NCBI RefSeq assembly: GCF_900100435.1
Contig: NZ_FNEX01000007.1
Coordinates: forward strand, 177,503-241,502
From: Pedobacter sp. ok626
GTDB lineage: Bacteria; Bacteroidota; Bacteroidia; Sphingobacteriales; Sphingobacteriaceae
DNA length: 64,000 bases
Direction of reading: 5' to 3'
Part shown: positions 8,583 to 17,925 of the stretch, one piece after another
Layout: every line of letters starts with the position of its first letter
Numbering within the stretch: the stretch's first letter is position 1
Made by a program: the position numbers and the translations under genes
Notes under the pieces: model-generated
What the model was told of the DNA's origin: nothing
Databases searched by the model: none
The model's input: the letters and a program-made list of their open reading frames with translations, nothing else

Positions 8583-9656
8583 ATGAATAAACACAATTCA
8601 ATCCTCTGCCTTACAACATCCTTATTATTATTTACAGCAGCTTGCAGCCAAAATCAACCAGTAAACACTGCGGCAATTAAACCTCTTTACGTAACTGAAC
8701 CTCTACAATTCGACTCTGATGATCCTGCGATATGGGTAAATCCGGCAGATAGTTCCAAATCACTAATCATTGGAACTGACAAAGATGAAAACGGCGGTTT
8801 GTACGTTTTTGACTTACAAGGAAAGGTCATCAAAGAAAAAACAGTTAAAGGACTAAAGCGACCTAATAACGTTGATGTGGCCTATGGTTTAAACCTGGGT
8901 GGAAAGAAAGTAGACATTGCCGTGGCTACTGAGCGAATGACGCACAAACTGAGGGTATTCTCTTTACCTGATATGAAGCCGATCGACAATGGAGGTTTGC
9001 CGATGTTTGAAGGCGAAACGGGCGAACTTTACAGGGACCTAATGGGAATTGCCATGTACACAGATCCGCAAGGCCAAATTTATGCGATTGTAGGCCGGAA
9101 ATCAGGTCCTAAGGAAGGCGAATATTTGTGGCAATACTTATTGGAAGACAATGGCAAGGGCCAATTGAAAGCTACCTTAAAAAGGAAGTTTGGTAAATAT
9201 AGCGGCAAAAAAGAGATCGAATCTATAGCGGTAGACAACGAGCTAGGCTATATCTACTATTCAGACGAGCAATTCGGGGTTAGAAAGTATTATGCTGATC
9301 CGGCAAAAGGAAACCCGGAACTGGCTTTGTTTGCTACAACAGGGTTTAAAGAAGATAACGAGGGGATTAGTATCTACAAGACTTCTGACAGCACCGGTTA
9401 TATATTGGTTTCAGATCAGGCCGCAAATCACTTCCAGGTATTCAATCGTGAAGGCACGAAGCAAGATCCGAACAAGCATGTGCTGATCACCAGCATCCCT
9501 ACCTCAACCAACAATAGTGATGGTTCTGATATTTATTCAAAAGGACTGAACAATGACTTTAAGCATGGAATCTTTGTTGCGATGAGTGATAACAAAACGT
9601 TCCAGCTTTATCGTTGGGAAGATTTGGCCGGCAAGAAACTGCAGGTCAATAAATAA
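8583..9656 (+). CDS. Beta-propeller phytase lipoprotein
   Basis: A 357-residue lipoprotein with lipobox TAAC (Cys21); ATG 8583 is chosen because it begins the signal peptide. It is a beta-propeller (alkaline, Ca2+-dependent) phytase, which removes phosphates from myo-inositol hexakisphosphate. Family hallmarks occur in order: DDPAIWVNP near the mature N-terminus, a GGLYVFDL strand, RPNNVDVAYGL, ESIAVDNELGYIYYSDEQFG, EDNEGISIY, a GYILVSDQ strand and the closing GSDIYSKGLNNDFKHGIFVA segment. These carry the acidic residues that bind calcium and phosphate in characterised members. Being a lipoprotein, it should act at the outer membrane or cell surface. It is the last gene of the cluster with the TonB receptor and the beta-helix lipoprotein, suggesting a phosphate-scavenging unit. 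A terminator follows at once. Confidence 0.9.
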   Translation: MNKHNSILCLTTSLLLFTAACSQNQPVNTAAIKPLYVTEPLQFDSDDPAIWVNPADSSKSLIIGTDKDENGGLYVFDLQGKVIKEKTVKGLKRPNNVDVAYGLNLGGKKVDIAVATERMTHKLRVFSLPDMKPIDNGGLPMFEGETGELYRDLMGIAMYTDPQGQIYAIVGRKSGPKEGEYLWQYLLEDNGKGQLKATLKRKFGKYSGKKEIESIAVDNELGYIYYSDEQFGVRKYYADPAKGNPELALFATTGFKEDNEGISIYKTSDSTGYILVSDQAANHFQVFNREGTKQDPNKHVLITSIPTSTNNSDGSDIYSKGLNNDFKHGIFVAMSDNKTFQLYRWEDLAGKKLQVNK

Positions 9657-9663
9657 AAACAGG

Positions 9664-9702
9664 ATAAGGGAGCAAGGATTAAAGAATTGCTCCTTTATTT
9701 TC
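9664..9702. terminator. Bidirectional terminator between phytase and AsmA-like gene
   Basis: AAGGGAGCAA (9666-9675) pairs with TTGCTCCTTT (9687-9696), flanked by A- and T-rich sequence. It overlaps the last codon of the minus-strand gene ending at 9695, so it can serve both convergent transcripts. Confidence 0.7.
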
Positions 9703-11485
9703 TCATTTTTCGCGCTGCCCGCCGCTTCTGCCGCTCTTGCCGATCGGCTTTGATCTTTTCAAATTTAGCAATCTGCGCTTTAATCTTTTTCTCCTTTGCA
9801 GGCGTAAAGCCTACACTATATTTAACGCCCTGAAAAAGCGTTTTCCATATAAAATTAAAAAAGGAGGCCGTTGGTACGCGTTTATAATCAACAGTAGCTG
9901 CAACAAACTTCCCATCTACTCCAGGATTTGAAGAATTGATGACCAATGCGTTCGCCAAAAAGGAGATCAAACCTTGCTTCACCAGTCGATCCTCTCCCTT
10001 TACCCTTTTAAGCACAGCCAGAGAAAGATCTTTGTAAGCAAAATTCACTGTCCCTTTCGCCACTGCATCATTCGCCTTAACATCAAATTCCAGCTTATTG
10101 ATATACCCACTAGTTACCCGCACCAATCCCAAGGGCTTAGTAATCCTATTAAATGCTTTTCCTTGCATATTGACTAGAGCACCGGCATAGGAGAAAGCGC
10201 CATCTTTGGCGGCAAGATTAAATTTAAAATTTACATCCAGTTTCCCTGAGCCCATCACGTTAGACGTTAAGGTCGCTACAACTAAAGAATCCTTAGCGAT
10301 TACCTTTTTCACATTGGTCACATTGGTAATCGTGCCTTTTGTTTCTTCAAACATAATGACGCCCTTGCCTTTCCCTTCCGGACTAAATTCGCCATAGCTG
10401 ATGTCGATATTATCCAAATTCAGTTTTGCTACAGTGAGTTTAGTATTTGCCTTTTGCAATAATTGATGCGGATAGGTCCCTAGTTTATTGACTACTTTTT
10501 TAGGAAGCGTATTGTTATTTACTACAGCGAGCGTCCCATCAGCAATGGTCACTTCTTTAGCAAATAGCTCTTGTTTCAAAACATACAGAGGTAGGTTAAT
10601 TCCAGTAAAACCGATATTACTGATCTGTATGTTATACCGATCTTTAGCATAGCCCAGGGCGCTACCAAACTGCGGTTCACTCTCCCGAGGCTCAAGACTA
10701 AAATTCTTCACTTCTAGCTTACCCGAAGATGCTGCAAAATCAAGTCGGTTAAACTTGACAAAGTACAAGCTATCGGAAGTGGCATAGGAATAGTCATTTA
10801 GATTAATAATCACATCTTTTAACAGGTAGATCCTGCTGCTGTCGTTAGCCGAATTCCGATCAATTAGCCAATCTTTCAATGTGATGTTTAAACTATCCAC
10901 ATCATCAATTTTCGGCTGATCAGGGTTGTTATTGTTGATGTATTTAAAACTGGCATTTTTGAAATCTACCGTATTTATGCGTAGCTCTTTAAGATACTTT
11001 TCAATATAATCATAGGGAGATTTTTTAGGATGAGGGAGCTTCTCGTCATTATAATCGAACTGCCTGTTGGTCATTTCAATACTTGGGTTGTCAAACAACA
11101 GCTGATCAATATTCAACTTTTTTTCCCGCCACAATTTAAAAGGATGAAAGTTTCTTACGGCTAATTTTTTAAGTTTTATCTTATATAAGTTGTTTGGGGC
11201 ATGTTTTAGCGCAATAAGCTGGCGATAAACGGCCGTATCAGGTGTAATCGTTACATCCGACAAAGATGAAATGCCCGTTAATACATTCACATTAACCGAA
11301 GAAAACTCTATTTGATAGAGGTTGTTTGTGGTTTTCAAAACCAATTCCTTTAATTCGGCCCGAACTATAGGTTTCAACTTTACACTAAAGTACCAGGTTA
11401 CGGCTGTTAGCATGAATGCAACAAACAACAGGGCGGCAGCGAACCATTTAAGTATGATGTATTTTTTTTCAACATTCACAACCAT
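9695..11485 (-). CDS. AsmA-like membrane-anchored protein, copy 2
   Basis: A 596-residue protein with one N-terminal transmembrane helix (residues about 10-32, WFAAALLFVAFMLTAVTWYF) and a large, presumably periplasmic, beta-rich region. It ends in a lysine/arginine-rich tail (DRQERQKRRAARKMRK). The segmented strands such as LSSLSDVTITPDT-type and LDNIDISYGEF-type repeats resemble AsmA/DUF748-family proteins, whose larger relatives bridge membranes and move phospholipids; no precise family can be assigned by eye. ATG 11485 is preferred because the helix follows soon after, as in its paralogue; an ATG at 11515 is an alternative. It is the downstream partner of the 11536-13320 gene, with which it shares a C-terminal block (SFLANALVI, then SFFNFIWKTLFQG). 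The pair probably arose by tandem duplication and is co-transcribed. Confidence 0.7.
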   Translation of the reverse strand: MVVNVEKKYIILKWFAAALLFVAFMLTAVTWYFSVKLKPIVRAELKELVLKTTNNLYQIEFSSVNVNVLTGISSLSDVTITPDTAVYRQLIALKHAPNNLYKIKLKKLAVRNFHPFKLWREKKLNIDQLLFDNPSIEMTNRQFDYNDEKLPHPKKSPYDYIEKYLKELRINTVDFKNASFKYINNNNPDQPKIDDVDSLNITLKDWLIDRNSANDSSRIYLLKDVIINLNDYSYATSDSLYFVKFNRLDFAASSGKLEVKNFSLEPRESEPQFGSALGYAKDRYNIQISNIGFTGINLPLYVLKQELFAKEVTIADGTLAVVNNNTLPKKVVNKLGTYPHQLLQKANTKLTVAKLNLDNIDISYGEFSPEGKGKGVIMFEETKGTITNVTNVKKVIAKDSLVVATLTSNVMGSGKLDVNFKFNLAAKDGAFSYAGALVNMQGKAFNRITKPLGLVRVTSGYINKLEFDVKANDAVAKGTVNFAYKDLSLAVLKRVKGEDRLVKQGLISFLANALVINSSNPGVDGKFVAATVDYKRVPTASFFNFIWKTLFQGVKYSVGFTPAKEKKIKAQIAKFEKIKADRQERQKRRAARKMRK

Positions 11486-11535
11486 AAGCAACTTGTAGTA
11501 TAGCCTAATATACAATTATTGTGACAGCTTAGGTA

Positions 11536-13320
11536 TTAATTCTTCTTTGTTGTTTCTTTTTCTTTTCGCCGTTCTTTTTTCTTATTTTTTATTTTTTCCA
11601 TGGCTTGCTCCGGAGTCTTAACGGGAACAATATCTAAGCCTACGATTTCGCGCATACCTATGAAAATGCTTTTCCACATTAGGTTAAAGTAAGAGGCCGC
11701 AGGAGTTCTTTGAAAAGTAATATTCGCCGAACGGGCCGCCTCGCCCTTAGTGGGATTCGCATCTTCAATCAAGAGTTTGTTGGCCAGAAATGATAAAAAT
11801 CCTTTCTTTTTAGGAGCCATTCCGCCCTCCCCTTCTTTCAGCAATTTTATTTTAAGATCGGTATAATAGAAATGAACCTTACCTGAAGAGCCTTTGGCGT
11901 TAGCGTGTATATTAAAATCTACTTTCTGCATTTGCCCGCTTTCGATCTCCACAAGTCCCGTATTTTTGGCCATTGGATTTAAAACCTGCAAATTCATGGG
12001 CGCGACATTCCCTTTATAACTAAAAGCCGCGTTCTTATCCGTAAGGTTAAAATTGATCCGCACATTTATGCGACTGGTTTTCATCACCAGCGCAGTCAAA
12101 TTTGCTACGGCATGGTTATTTTTAGCCAGCTGCAGGCTATCATTAGTCACATTGAGTATGCGGCCACTTAAATTTTGAAAGTATACGGTTCCTCTTTTCT
12201 GACTGATTGGGTTGTACTCTGTGTAAGCCAGGTCAATATTATTCAATTTCACCGTATCTACAACAGCAGGTATGGACAACCGCTTAAGTGCCACGTGGGG
12301 GAAATTCCTGACTTTATCAAGCTTCGGTGGAGGGGGCAACTCTCGGTTTACAAAAATATTCACTTTGGCAGGCCCTATTTTTAAAGCTTTTGCCTGCAAT
12401 TTCTCTTCGGCATTTAATAAAGCAAAGTCTACGCCTTCGAGGCTAATGCTATTAAACTTAAGATTATAGCGATCTTTCCCATAAGTGTATTTACGGGTAA
12501 AGGCCAGATCAGGATACATAGGGATCATCTGAACCCCTTTAATATCGATAGATTTATGTAAGGCCGAACCTCTGATCGTGTCGACTTTTATGGTATACAT
12601 CTTATCCTTACTAATCGATTTATAGCCTGTCAATTCGAAGCCAATATCCTTTGCATAATAATATCTTGTGGTGTCAAACTGGGAAACAGAATCGACCAAA
12701 AAATCATTGACGTTAATGCTCAGATGTTTTACCGAATGCATTTTCTTAAAATTCTCACCATTGATATAGTCGAAATCTGCATCTATGATTTTAATGGCCT
12801 TAACATTAATGGATTTAACTCTATTGGAAATCAGTTCGTATAAGGTCTTATCCTCCTTTTCAAGTGCTTCGGGGCGTTTTCCTACCTTATAGTGAATCAT
12901 GTTAATAGATGGATTCTCTAAAATAATCGCTTTAATCTCTACTTTTCTTTTAAAATAGGCAGTTAACAAGGCCACTCTACTCAGTTGTAAGCGCTCAAGT
13001 TTTACCTGAAAGATATTAGCCGGAGCAACCCTTAGCTTCTTAAGCTGATTATAAACAGTAGTGTCTGGGACTAATGACACTTCGTGCAATTCGACCGTTC
13101 CTGTGAGTAGATTAAAGCTAATGTCTTTAAAATCGAGCTTATAAAGATGAAGGGAGCGATTATATACGCCATCTTTTAGTTTTTTAGAAAGTACAGGTTT
13201 CCACCTCATTGTTAGCAAGCCCATTCCGGCTACTACAATAATCAGCACAGTCAAAATGGAAATTATCCATATTCTCTTCTTGTTTTTTCCTGATTTACTT
13301 TTAACATTAAGTTCCTGCAT
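11536..13320 (-). CDS. AsmA-like membrane-anchored protein, copy 1
   Basis: A 594-residue paralogue of the following gene with the same plan: a lysine-rich start (MQELNVKSKSGKNKK), one transmembrane helix at about 17-38 (IWIISILTVLIIVVAGMGLL), a long beta-rich periplasmic region and a basic tail (KIKNKKKERRKEKETTKKN). Shared landmarks include PDTTVYNQL near residue 75, VALKRLSIPAV mid-protein and SFLANKLLI... SYFNLMWKSIF near the end. The function is unknown; an AsmA-like lipid-transfer or envelope-assembly role is only an analogy. The start at ATG 13320 (rather than 13356) puts the helix in the usual place. It is divergent from miaB across a 226-base intergenic region and lies first in a two-gene unit. 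Confidence 0.7.
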   Translation of the reverse strand: MQELNVKSKSGKNKKRIWIISILTVLIIVVAGMGLLTMRWKPVLSKKLKDGVYNRSLHLYKLDFKDISFNLLTGTVELHEVSLVPDTTVYNQLKKLRVAPANIFQVKLERLQLSRVALLTAYFKRKVEIKAIILENPSINMIHYKVGKRPEALEKEDKTLYELISNRVKSINVKAIKIIDADFDYINGENFKKMHSVKHLSINVNDFLVDSVSQFDTTRYYYAKDIGFELTGYKSISKDKMYTIKVDTIRGSALHKSIDIKGVQMIPMYPDLAFTRKYTYGKDRYNLKFNSISLEGVDFALLNAEEKLQAKALKIGPAKVNIFVNRELPPPPKLDKVRNFPHVALKRLSIPAVVDTVKLNNIDLAYTEYNPISQKRGTVYFQNLSGRILNVTNDSLQLAKNNHAVANLTALVMKTSRINVRINFNLTDKNAAFSYKGNVAPMNLQVLNPMAKNTGLVEIESGQMQKVDFNIHANAKGSSGKVHFYYTDLKIKLLKEGEGGMAPKKKGFLSFLANKLLIEDANPTKGEAARSANITFQRTPAASYFNLMWKSIFIGMREIVGLDIVPVKTPEQAMEKIKNKKKERRKEKETTKKN

Positions 13321-13513
13321 ATGTGTAACACTAACAATTTCAGCGCCAAAACACATATGTAGTCCTTTATCTACCCATACAAATCAAGCCTTAAGGGCTT
13401 AGTTGCGAGCTGAAAAATCAATCACTCTTAACTGTTCAAGTGCTCCATTCTGGATATGATTTCTAAATTATTTTTCAGCCTCTGCCAATCTGTCATTTGT
13501 AAATTAAATTCCG

Positions 13514-13521
13514 TATTTTTG
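13514..13521 (+). promoter_or_regulatory. -7 promoter element upstream of miaB
   Basis: TATTTTTG is a perfect TAnnTTTG match 25 bases before the miaB ATG. A TTG at 13497-13499 is only 14 bases upstream, shorter than the usual spacing, so the -33 element is uncertain. Confidence 0.4.
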
Positions 13522-13546
13522 GAGCCCATAATAATGTTAACCATTT

Positions 13547-14977
13547 ATGATTGATTTACAGCTTACAGATAAAACACACGATGAAGAGCGCCAGGGAGAG
13601 GCTTTGGTTATTGATGCACCTTTAGTGCGTAATGGACGAAAGCTGTATATTGAAAGCTACGGTTGCCAGATGAATTTCGCGGATAGCGAGATTGTAGCCT
13701 CTATTTTACTAGATCAAGGCTTTGAAACTACAGGCGACTATAAAGAAGCTGATGTGGTGTTTATCAATACCTGTTCGATCCGTGAAAATGCTGAGCAAAG
13801 GGTACGCAACAGGCTATCACAATTTGGTGCAGAGAAACGCAGAAACCCGAAACTGATTGTTGGGGTGTTGGGTTGTATGGCTGAACGTTTAAAATCAAAG
13901 TTTCTGGAAGAGGAAAAATTGGTTGACGTTGTTGTAGGCCCAGATGCTTATCGTGAGCTTCCACAATTGTTAAGCGAAGTAGAAAGTGGTCATAAAGCCA
14001 TCAATGTATTGTTATCTCGTGAAGAAACTTACGCAGATATTAGTCCGGTTCGTTTAAATGGAAATGGCATTACTGCTTTTATTTCTATTATGCGTGGTTG
14101 CGACAATATGTGTTCTTTTTGCGTGGTTCCTTTTACTCGTGGCCGCGAAAGAAGTCGCGACCCATATTCTATATTAGCAGAAGCCCAGGACCTATTTGAT
14201 AGAGGTTATAAAGAAGTAACGCTATTGGGACAAAACGTGGATTCCTATAAATGGAAAGGCGCTGATGCAAATGAAGATGCAGAAATCGAAGTTAACTTTG
14301 CGCAATTACTTGAAAAAGTAGCGCTAATCAGTCCTGATTTAAGGATTAGATTTTCAACTTCACACCCTAAAGACATTACGGATGAAGTTTTGCATACGAT
14401 AGCGAAATACGACAATATTTGTAATTATATCCACCTACCTGTTCAATCGGGAAGCACCAGAGTTCTGGAGCTAATGAACAGGACATATACAAGAGAATGG
14501 TATATCAACAGAGTTGATGCCATCAGAAGAATTATACCAGGTTGTGCAATTTCATCTGATATTATTGCTGGTTTCTGTACTGAAACTGAAGAGGAACATC
14601 AGGAAACGTTGAGCATCATGGATTATGTAGGTTATGATTTTGCTTTTACTTTCAGTTATTCTGAAAGACCTGGGACATTGGCTGCGCGTAAGTATGCCGA
14701 TGATATCCCTGAAGAGGTTAAAAAACGCAGACTTGCAGAAATTTTATTGAAGCAGCAACAAACTTCTTTGTTCCGACTACAACAATTTGTTGGAAAAACT
14801 GTTAGAATTTTGGTAGAGGGTACATCTAAAAAATCGGATAAAGATTTTTGTGGTAGAAACGACCAAAATGCAATGGTTGTTTTCCCGGCAACTGAAGGAG
14901 TAAAAGCGGGTCAATACGTAAATGTACACGTTGATCGCTGCACATCTGCCACGTTATTGGGAACTGTAGTTAACTAG
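13547..14977 (+). CDS. miaB: tRNA-2-methylthio-N6-dimethylallyladenosine synthase
   Basis: A 476-residue radical SAM enzyme that methylthiolates N6-isopentenyladenosine at position 37 of tRNAs reading UNN codons, in the cytoplasm. The N-terminal UPF0004 domain carries the auxiliary-cluster cysteines C40 (ESYGCQMNF), C76 ([13 protein letters not shown]) and C110 (VLGCMAE). The radical SAM motif CxxxCxxC is C185-C189-C192 ([18 protein letters not shown]), and a TRAM domain occupies about the last 70 residues. All six iron-sulfur ligands are intact and the length is normal apart from a 28-residue N-terminal lead common in Bacteroidota. It is followed after 55 bases by a sigma-54 activator gene, starting a run with lptE, secG and groESL. 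Confidence 0.96.
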   Translation: MIDLQLTDKTHDEERQGEALVIDAPLVRNGRKLYIESYGCQMNFADSEIVASILLDQGFETTGDYKEADVVFINTCSIRENAEQRVRNRLSQFGAEKRRNPKLIVGVLGCMAERLKSKFLEEEKLVDVVVGPDAYRELPQLLSEVESGHKAINVLLSREETYADISPVRLNGNGITAFISIMRGCDNMCSFCVVPFTRGRERSRDPYSILAEAQDLFDRGYKEVTLLGQNVDSYKWKGADANEDAEIEVNFAQLLEKVALISPDLRIRFSTSHPKDITDEVLHTIAKYDNICNYIHLPVQSGSTRVLELMNRTYTREWYINRVDAIRRIIPGCAISSDIIAGFCTETEEEHQETLSIMDYVGYDFAFTFSYSERPGTLAARKYADDIPEEVKKRRLAEILLKQQQTSLFRLQQFVGKTVRILVEGTSKKSDKDFCGRNDQNAMVVFPATEGVKAGQYVNVHVDRCTSATLLGTVVN

Positions 14978-15032
14978 AGTAAAGAAAAAGGAATTAGGAA
15001 CAAAGCACATCCTTTCTCCTAAATACAGATAA

Positions 15033-16265
15033 ATGGATATACAAGACATTAAAAACCGTTTTGGAATTATTGGGGGCTCTCCTCTACTAAACCGTGCAAT
15101 AGATATAGCCAGACAAGTTTCACCGACTGATATGTCTGTATTGATTACCGGAGAAAGTGGTAGCGGTAAGGAGGTTTTCTCGCATATCATTCATCAGCTG
15201 AGCACCCGCAAGCACGGGGCTTTTATTGCCGTAAACTGCGGTGCAATTCCTGAAGGTACAATTGACTCCGAATTATTCGGTCACGAAAAAGGCTCTTTTA
15301 CAGGTGCTCATGAGGCCCGTAAAGGTTATTTTGAAGTCGCCAACGGGGGTACCATATTTTTAGATGAGGTAGCCGAATTGCCATTAGGTACTCAGGCACG
15401 TTTACTTAGAATTCTGGAAAGTGGAGAATATTTACGGGTAGGTTCGTCAAAAGTTCAAAAAACCGATGTCCGTATTATTGCGGCTACCAATGTTGATGTA
15501 TACAACAGGGTAAAATCGGGCAAGTTCCGGGAGGATCTTTATTACAGATTAAACACTGTTCCTTTGCGCATTCCTGCTTTGCATGAGCGTAAGGAAGATA
15601 TCTATCTTCTTTTTAGGAAATTCTCTGCAGACTTTAGTGATAAATACAGAAGTCCGGGCATACAACTTGAGCCTGATGCCATACAAATCTTAAGTAACTA
15701 TAGCTGGCCAGGAAACGTAAGACAGCTAAAAAACATAGCTGAACAAATCTGTGTATTAGAAAAGGATAGAAATGTAACTGCTGCGGCTTTGCTAAATTAC
15801 ATCCCAAATGAGAGCGCTAATAACTTGCCTGTGGCCATTAATGGCGGCGGTAAGGAAGATTTCACGGAACGTGATATCCTTTACAAAGTTCTTTTTGACA
15901 TGAAAAAGGATATGATGGAGTTGAAAAAACTAGTTGCGGAGATTATTCAAAGTGGCGGCAATACGGCTCACATCATGGCAGACAATCCGCATTACATCAA
16001 TCAACTTTATCAGGATGTCGATCAGACGATGGGTCATGATTCGACCTTAACGATTAAGAATCCTTCTCAAAATTCGCCAGTAGAGTACAACTATACGCAG
16101 GATGCTGAGGAAATAGAAGAATCCTTATCCTTAATTGACAAAGAATCGGACCTTATTAAGAAAGCGCTGAAAAAACATAAGGGTAAGCGTAAATTTGCTG
16201 CACAGGAACTGGGCATCTCGGAACGCACGCTATATAGAAAAATTAAAGAATTGAACTTAAACTAA
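15033..16265 (+). CDS. Sigma-54-dependent transcriptional activator without receiver domain
   Basis: A 410-residue AAA+ enhancer-binding protein that would remodel RNA polymerase carrying sigma-54. The Walker A motif is GESGSGKE (40-47). The sigma-54 contact loop reads GSFTGA (87-92, Ala-to-Ser compared with the usual GAFTGA). Walker B is GGTIFLDE (about 105-112), followed by the arginine-finger region and a Fis-type helix-turn-helix at the C-terminus (KRKFAAQELGISERTLYRKI). The AAA+ domain begins almost at residue 1, so there is no response-regulator receiver, GAF or PAS input domain; a non-homologous linker of about 100 residues (about 265-370) precedes the HTH. It may be constitutively competent or controlled by partner binding or abundance. 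It overlaps the functional context of lptE, which starts 2 bases after its stop. Confidence 0.92.
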   Translation: MDIQDIKNRFGIIGGSPLLNRAIDIARQVSPTDMSVLITGESGSGKEVFSHIIHQLSTRKHGAFIAVNCGAIPEGTIDSELFGHEKGSFTGAHEARKGYFEVANGGTIFLDEVAELPLGTQARLLRILESGEYLRVGSSKVQKTDVRIIAATNVDVYNRVKSGKFREDLYYRLNTVPLRIPALHERKEDIYLLFRKFSADFSDKYRSPGIQLEPDAIQILSNYSWPGNVRQLKNIAEQICVLEKDRNVTAAALLNYIPNESANNLPVAINGGGKEDFTERDILYKVLFDMKKDMMELKKLVAEIIQSGGNTAHIMADNPHYINQLYQDVDQTMGHDSTLTIKNPSQNSPVEYNYTQDAEEIEESLSLIDKESDLIKKALKKHKGKRKFAAQELGISERTLYRKIKELNLN

Positions 16266-16266
16266 G

Positions 16267-16764
16267 ATGAAAAACCTAGGTATACTCGTCATTTTGTTTT
16301 TTGCGTTGAGTGGATGTAAAGTATCACTAAACGGAGCTTCTACTGTTGGGATGAAAACAGTGAACGTACAGGTCTTTGAAAACAATGCCCCGCTGGTAGT
16401 ACCTTACCTTAGTTCTCAATTTACGGAGGAGTTAAAGACAAGGATCAGAAACCAAACCAGTTTATCGATTTCACAAAATGATCCTGATGGTGTTTTTTCG
16501 GGAAACGTTACCGGATATAGCATCACTCCGGAAGCGATTGCGGACAGCAACAACCCTATTGCTGGCGCCAATAGATTGACGATCAGTGTTATGGTAAAAT
16601 ACACGAATAACCTAAATCCTAAGCAGAGCTTTGAAAGATCATTTGAACGCTATAAAGTGTTTAAACTTGTGGGGAGCATTCAGTCGATGGAACAGGGCTT
16701 GATCAAAGACGTAACAGCGCAATTGACTGAAGATATTTTTAACGCAGCTTTTGCACAATGGTAG
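16267..16764 (+). CDS. lptE: LPS-assembly lipoprotein LptE
   Basis: A 165-residue outer-membrane lipoprotein with lipobox LSGC (Cys17). The mature part begins with strands and a helix of the LptE/RlpB fold (PYLSSQFTEELKTRIRNQTS, then DPDGVFSGNVTGYSITPEA). LptE plugs the LptD barrel during delivery of lipopolysaccharide to the cell surface. Sequence conservation in this family is low, and the call rests on length, lipobox, the strand pattern and the position downstream of the sigma-54 activator. The start codon lies only one base after the preceding TAA, so the two genes are almost certainly translationally coupled. It is followed after 33 bases by a poorly characterised gene with a GTG start. 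Confidence 0.82.
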   Translation: MKNLGILVILFFALSGCKVSLNGASTVGMKTVNVQVFENNAPLVVPYLSSQFTEELKTRIRNQTSLSISQNDPDGVFSGNVTGYSITPEAIADSNNPIAGANRLTISVMVKYTNNLNPKQSFERSFERYKVFKLVGSIQSMEQGLIKDVTAQLTEDIFNAAFAQW

Positions 16765-16797
16765 GCTAAAGTAGAGATCAATTATTAACTTAGCGAC

Positions 16798-17913
16798 GTG
16801 GAGCAGGAATTAGATATAAAACAACAATTGGGGGTATGGCTTTCATCGCCTGAAGAGGTAAGCGGGAAAGATGCTCCTGTGTTAAAAGATTTGGCATTGC
16901 TGTATCCGTATTTTCAACCATTGCATCTGCTATTGGCTAAGGCTACGTTACAGGAACCAGAACAAAATAACAATCTGGCCACCGCAGCTTTGTACACCAA
17001 TGGGCAATTACTTCATACTTTACTTCATGCTCCTGAAGATCTTCATACTGCTGATTTTGAAGTGACCGGCCCTGCATTTGATCAGAGCAGCAGTCAGGCT
17101 GAGTCGATTGAATCCGCAGCGCTAGACGAAGTGCAAGCCGAAACTACTGAGCCGGTTGAAAACCTGAACAGCATGGATGAGCAGGAGGTGTTTGAGGAAA
17201 TTACTGAGGTTAGCATTAAAGCAGAGGATGATTTGGTGATGGAGAACATCGTTGCATCAGATTTCTTTGCTTTTCAAGAGAACTTTATTGCTGAAACTGT
17301 GATTCCTGATCAGGAAGATCCAAATTTCAGACCATCTTCTCCAGCACCAACACCGACACCAGCATCTTCTAAAATTGAAGAGCCTATTGTGATCAGCAAG
17401 TATGACGATGATCAGTTGCCTTATACATTTTTATGGTGGTTAGCTAAAACAAGGAAAGAACATCAACAGATATTTCAGCCTTATGCTGCACCAAAAAGAG
17501 GAAATTCGGCCGAAGAGAACCAGCCTGCTTCGCCTCAGCGCCCAAATGAATTGCAGCAGCAGTATGTGGAGCATATATTCCATCTTCAGAGCCCATTTAA
17601 TGAGGATTCGGAAGAAGCGTATAATACGGATGGATTTAGGGCCACGAGTAAGGGCAATGAGATTATAGAGAGCTTTATTAAAAACGATCCTCAGATCAGT
17701 CCACCGAAGCCAGAACAGATCGACAACGAGAATAAAGCTAAAAAGAGTGCTGAGGACCATAATGACCTGGTATCAGAAACTTTAGCTAAAATATACATCG
17801 AGCAAATGCTTTACGACAAGGCAATAGAGACCTACGAAAAATTAAGTTTGAAGTTTCCAGAAAAAAGACGTTACTTTGCCGACCTTATCCAATCTATAGA
17901 AAAGAAAATTTAA
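16798..17913 (+). CDS. Hypothetical acidic protein with a C-terminal TPR-like motif
   Basis: A 371-residue protein read from GTG 16798; no ATG occurs nearby in frame and the first 35 residues (for example LLYPYFQPLHLLLAKATL) look like a structured N-terminus, supporting this start. The middle (about 90-290) is acidic and low-complexity, rich in Glu, Pro and Ser (for example SPAPTPTPAS), and probably disordered. The C-terminal 50 residues contain one clear TPR-like helical hairpin (LAKIYIEQMLYDKAIETYEK). No signal peptide or membrane segment is seen, so it is presumably cytoplasmic. It lies between lptE and secG with short gaps (33 and 12 bases), so it belongs to an envelope/secretion transcript, but its function is unknown. 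Confidence 0.75.
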   Translation: MEQELDIKQQLGVWLSSPEEVSGKDAPVLKDLALLYPYFQPLHLLLAKATLQEPEQNNNLATAALYTNGQLLHTLLHAPEDLHTADFEVTGPAFDQSSSQAESIESAALDEVQAETTEPVENLNSMDEQEVFEEITEVSIKAEDDLVMENIVASDFFAFQENFIAETVIPDQEDPNFRPSSPAPTPTPASSKIEEPIVISKYDDDQLPYTFLWWLAKTRKEHQQIFQPYAAPKRGNSAEENQPASPQRPNELQQQYVEHIFHLQSPFNEDSEEAYNTDGFRATSKGNEIIESFIKNDPQISPPKPEQIDNENKAKKSAEDHNDLVSETLAKIYIEQMLYDKAIETYEKLSLKFPEKRRYFADLIQSIEKKI

Positions 17914-17925
17914 CAATATAAGATT

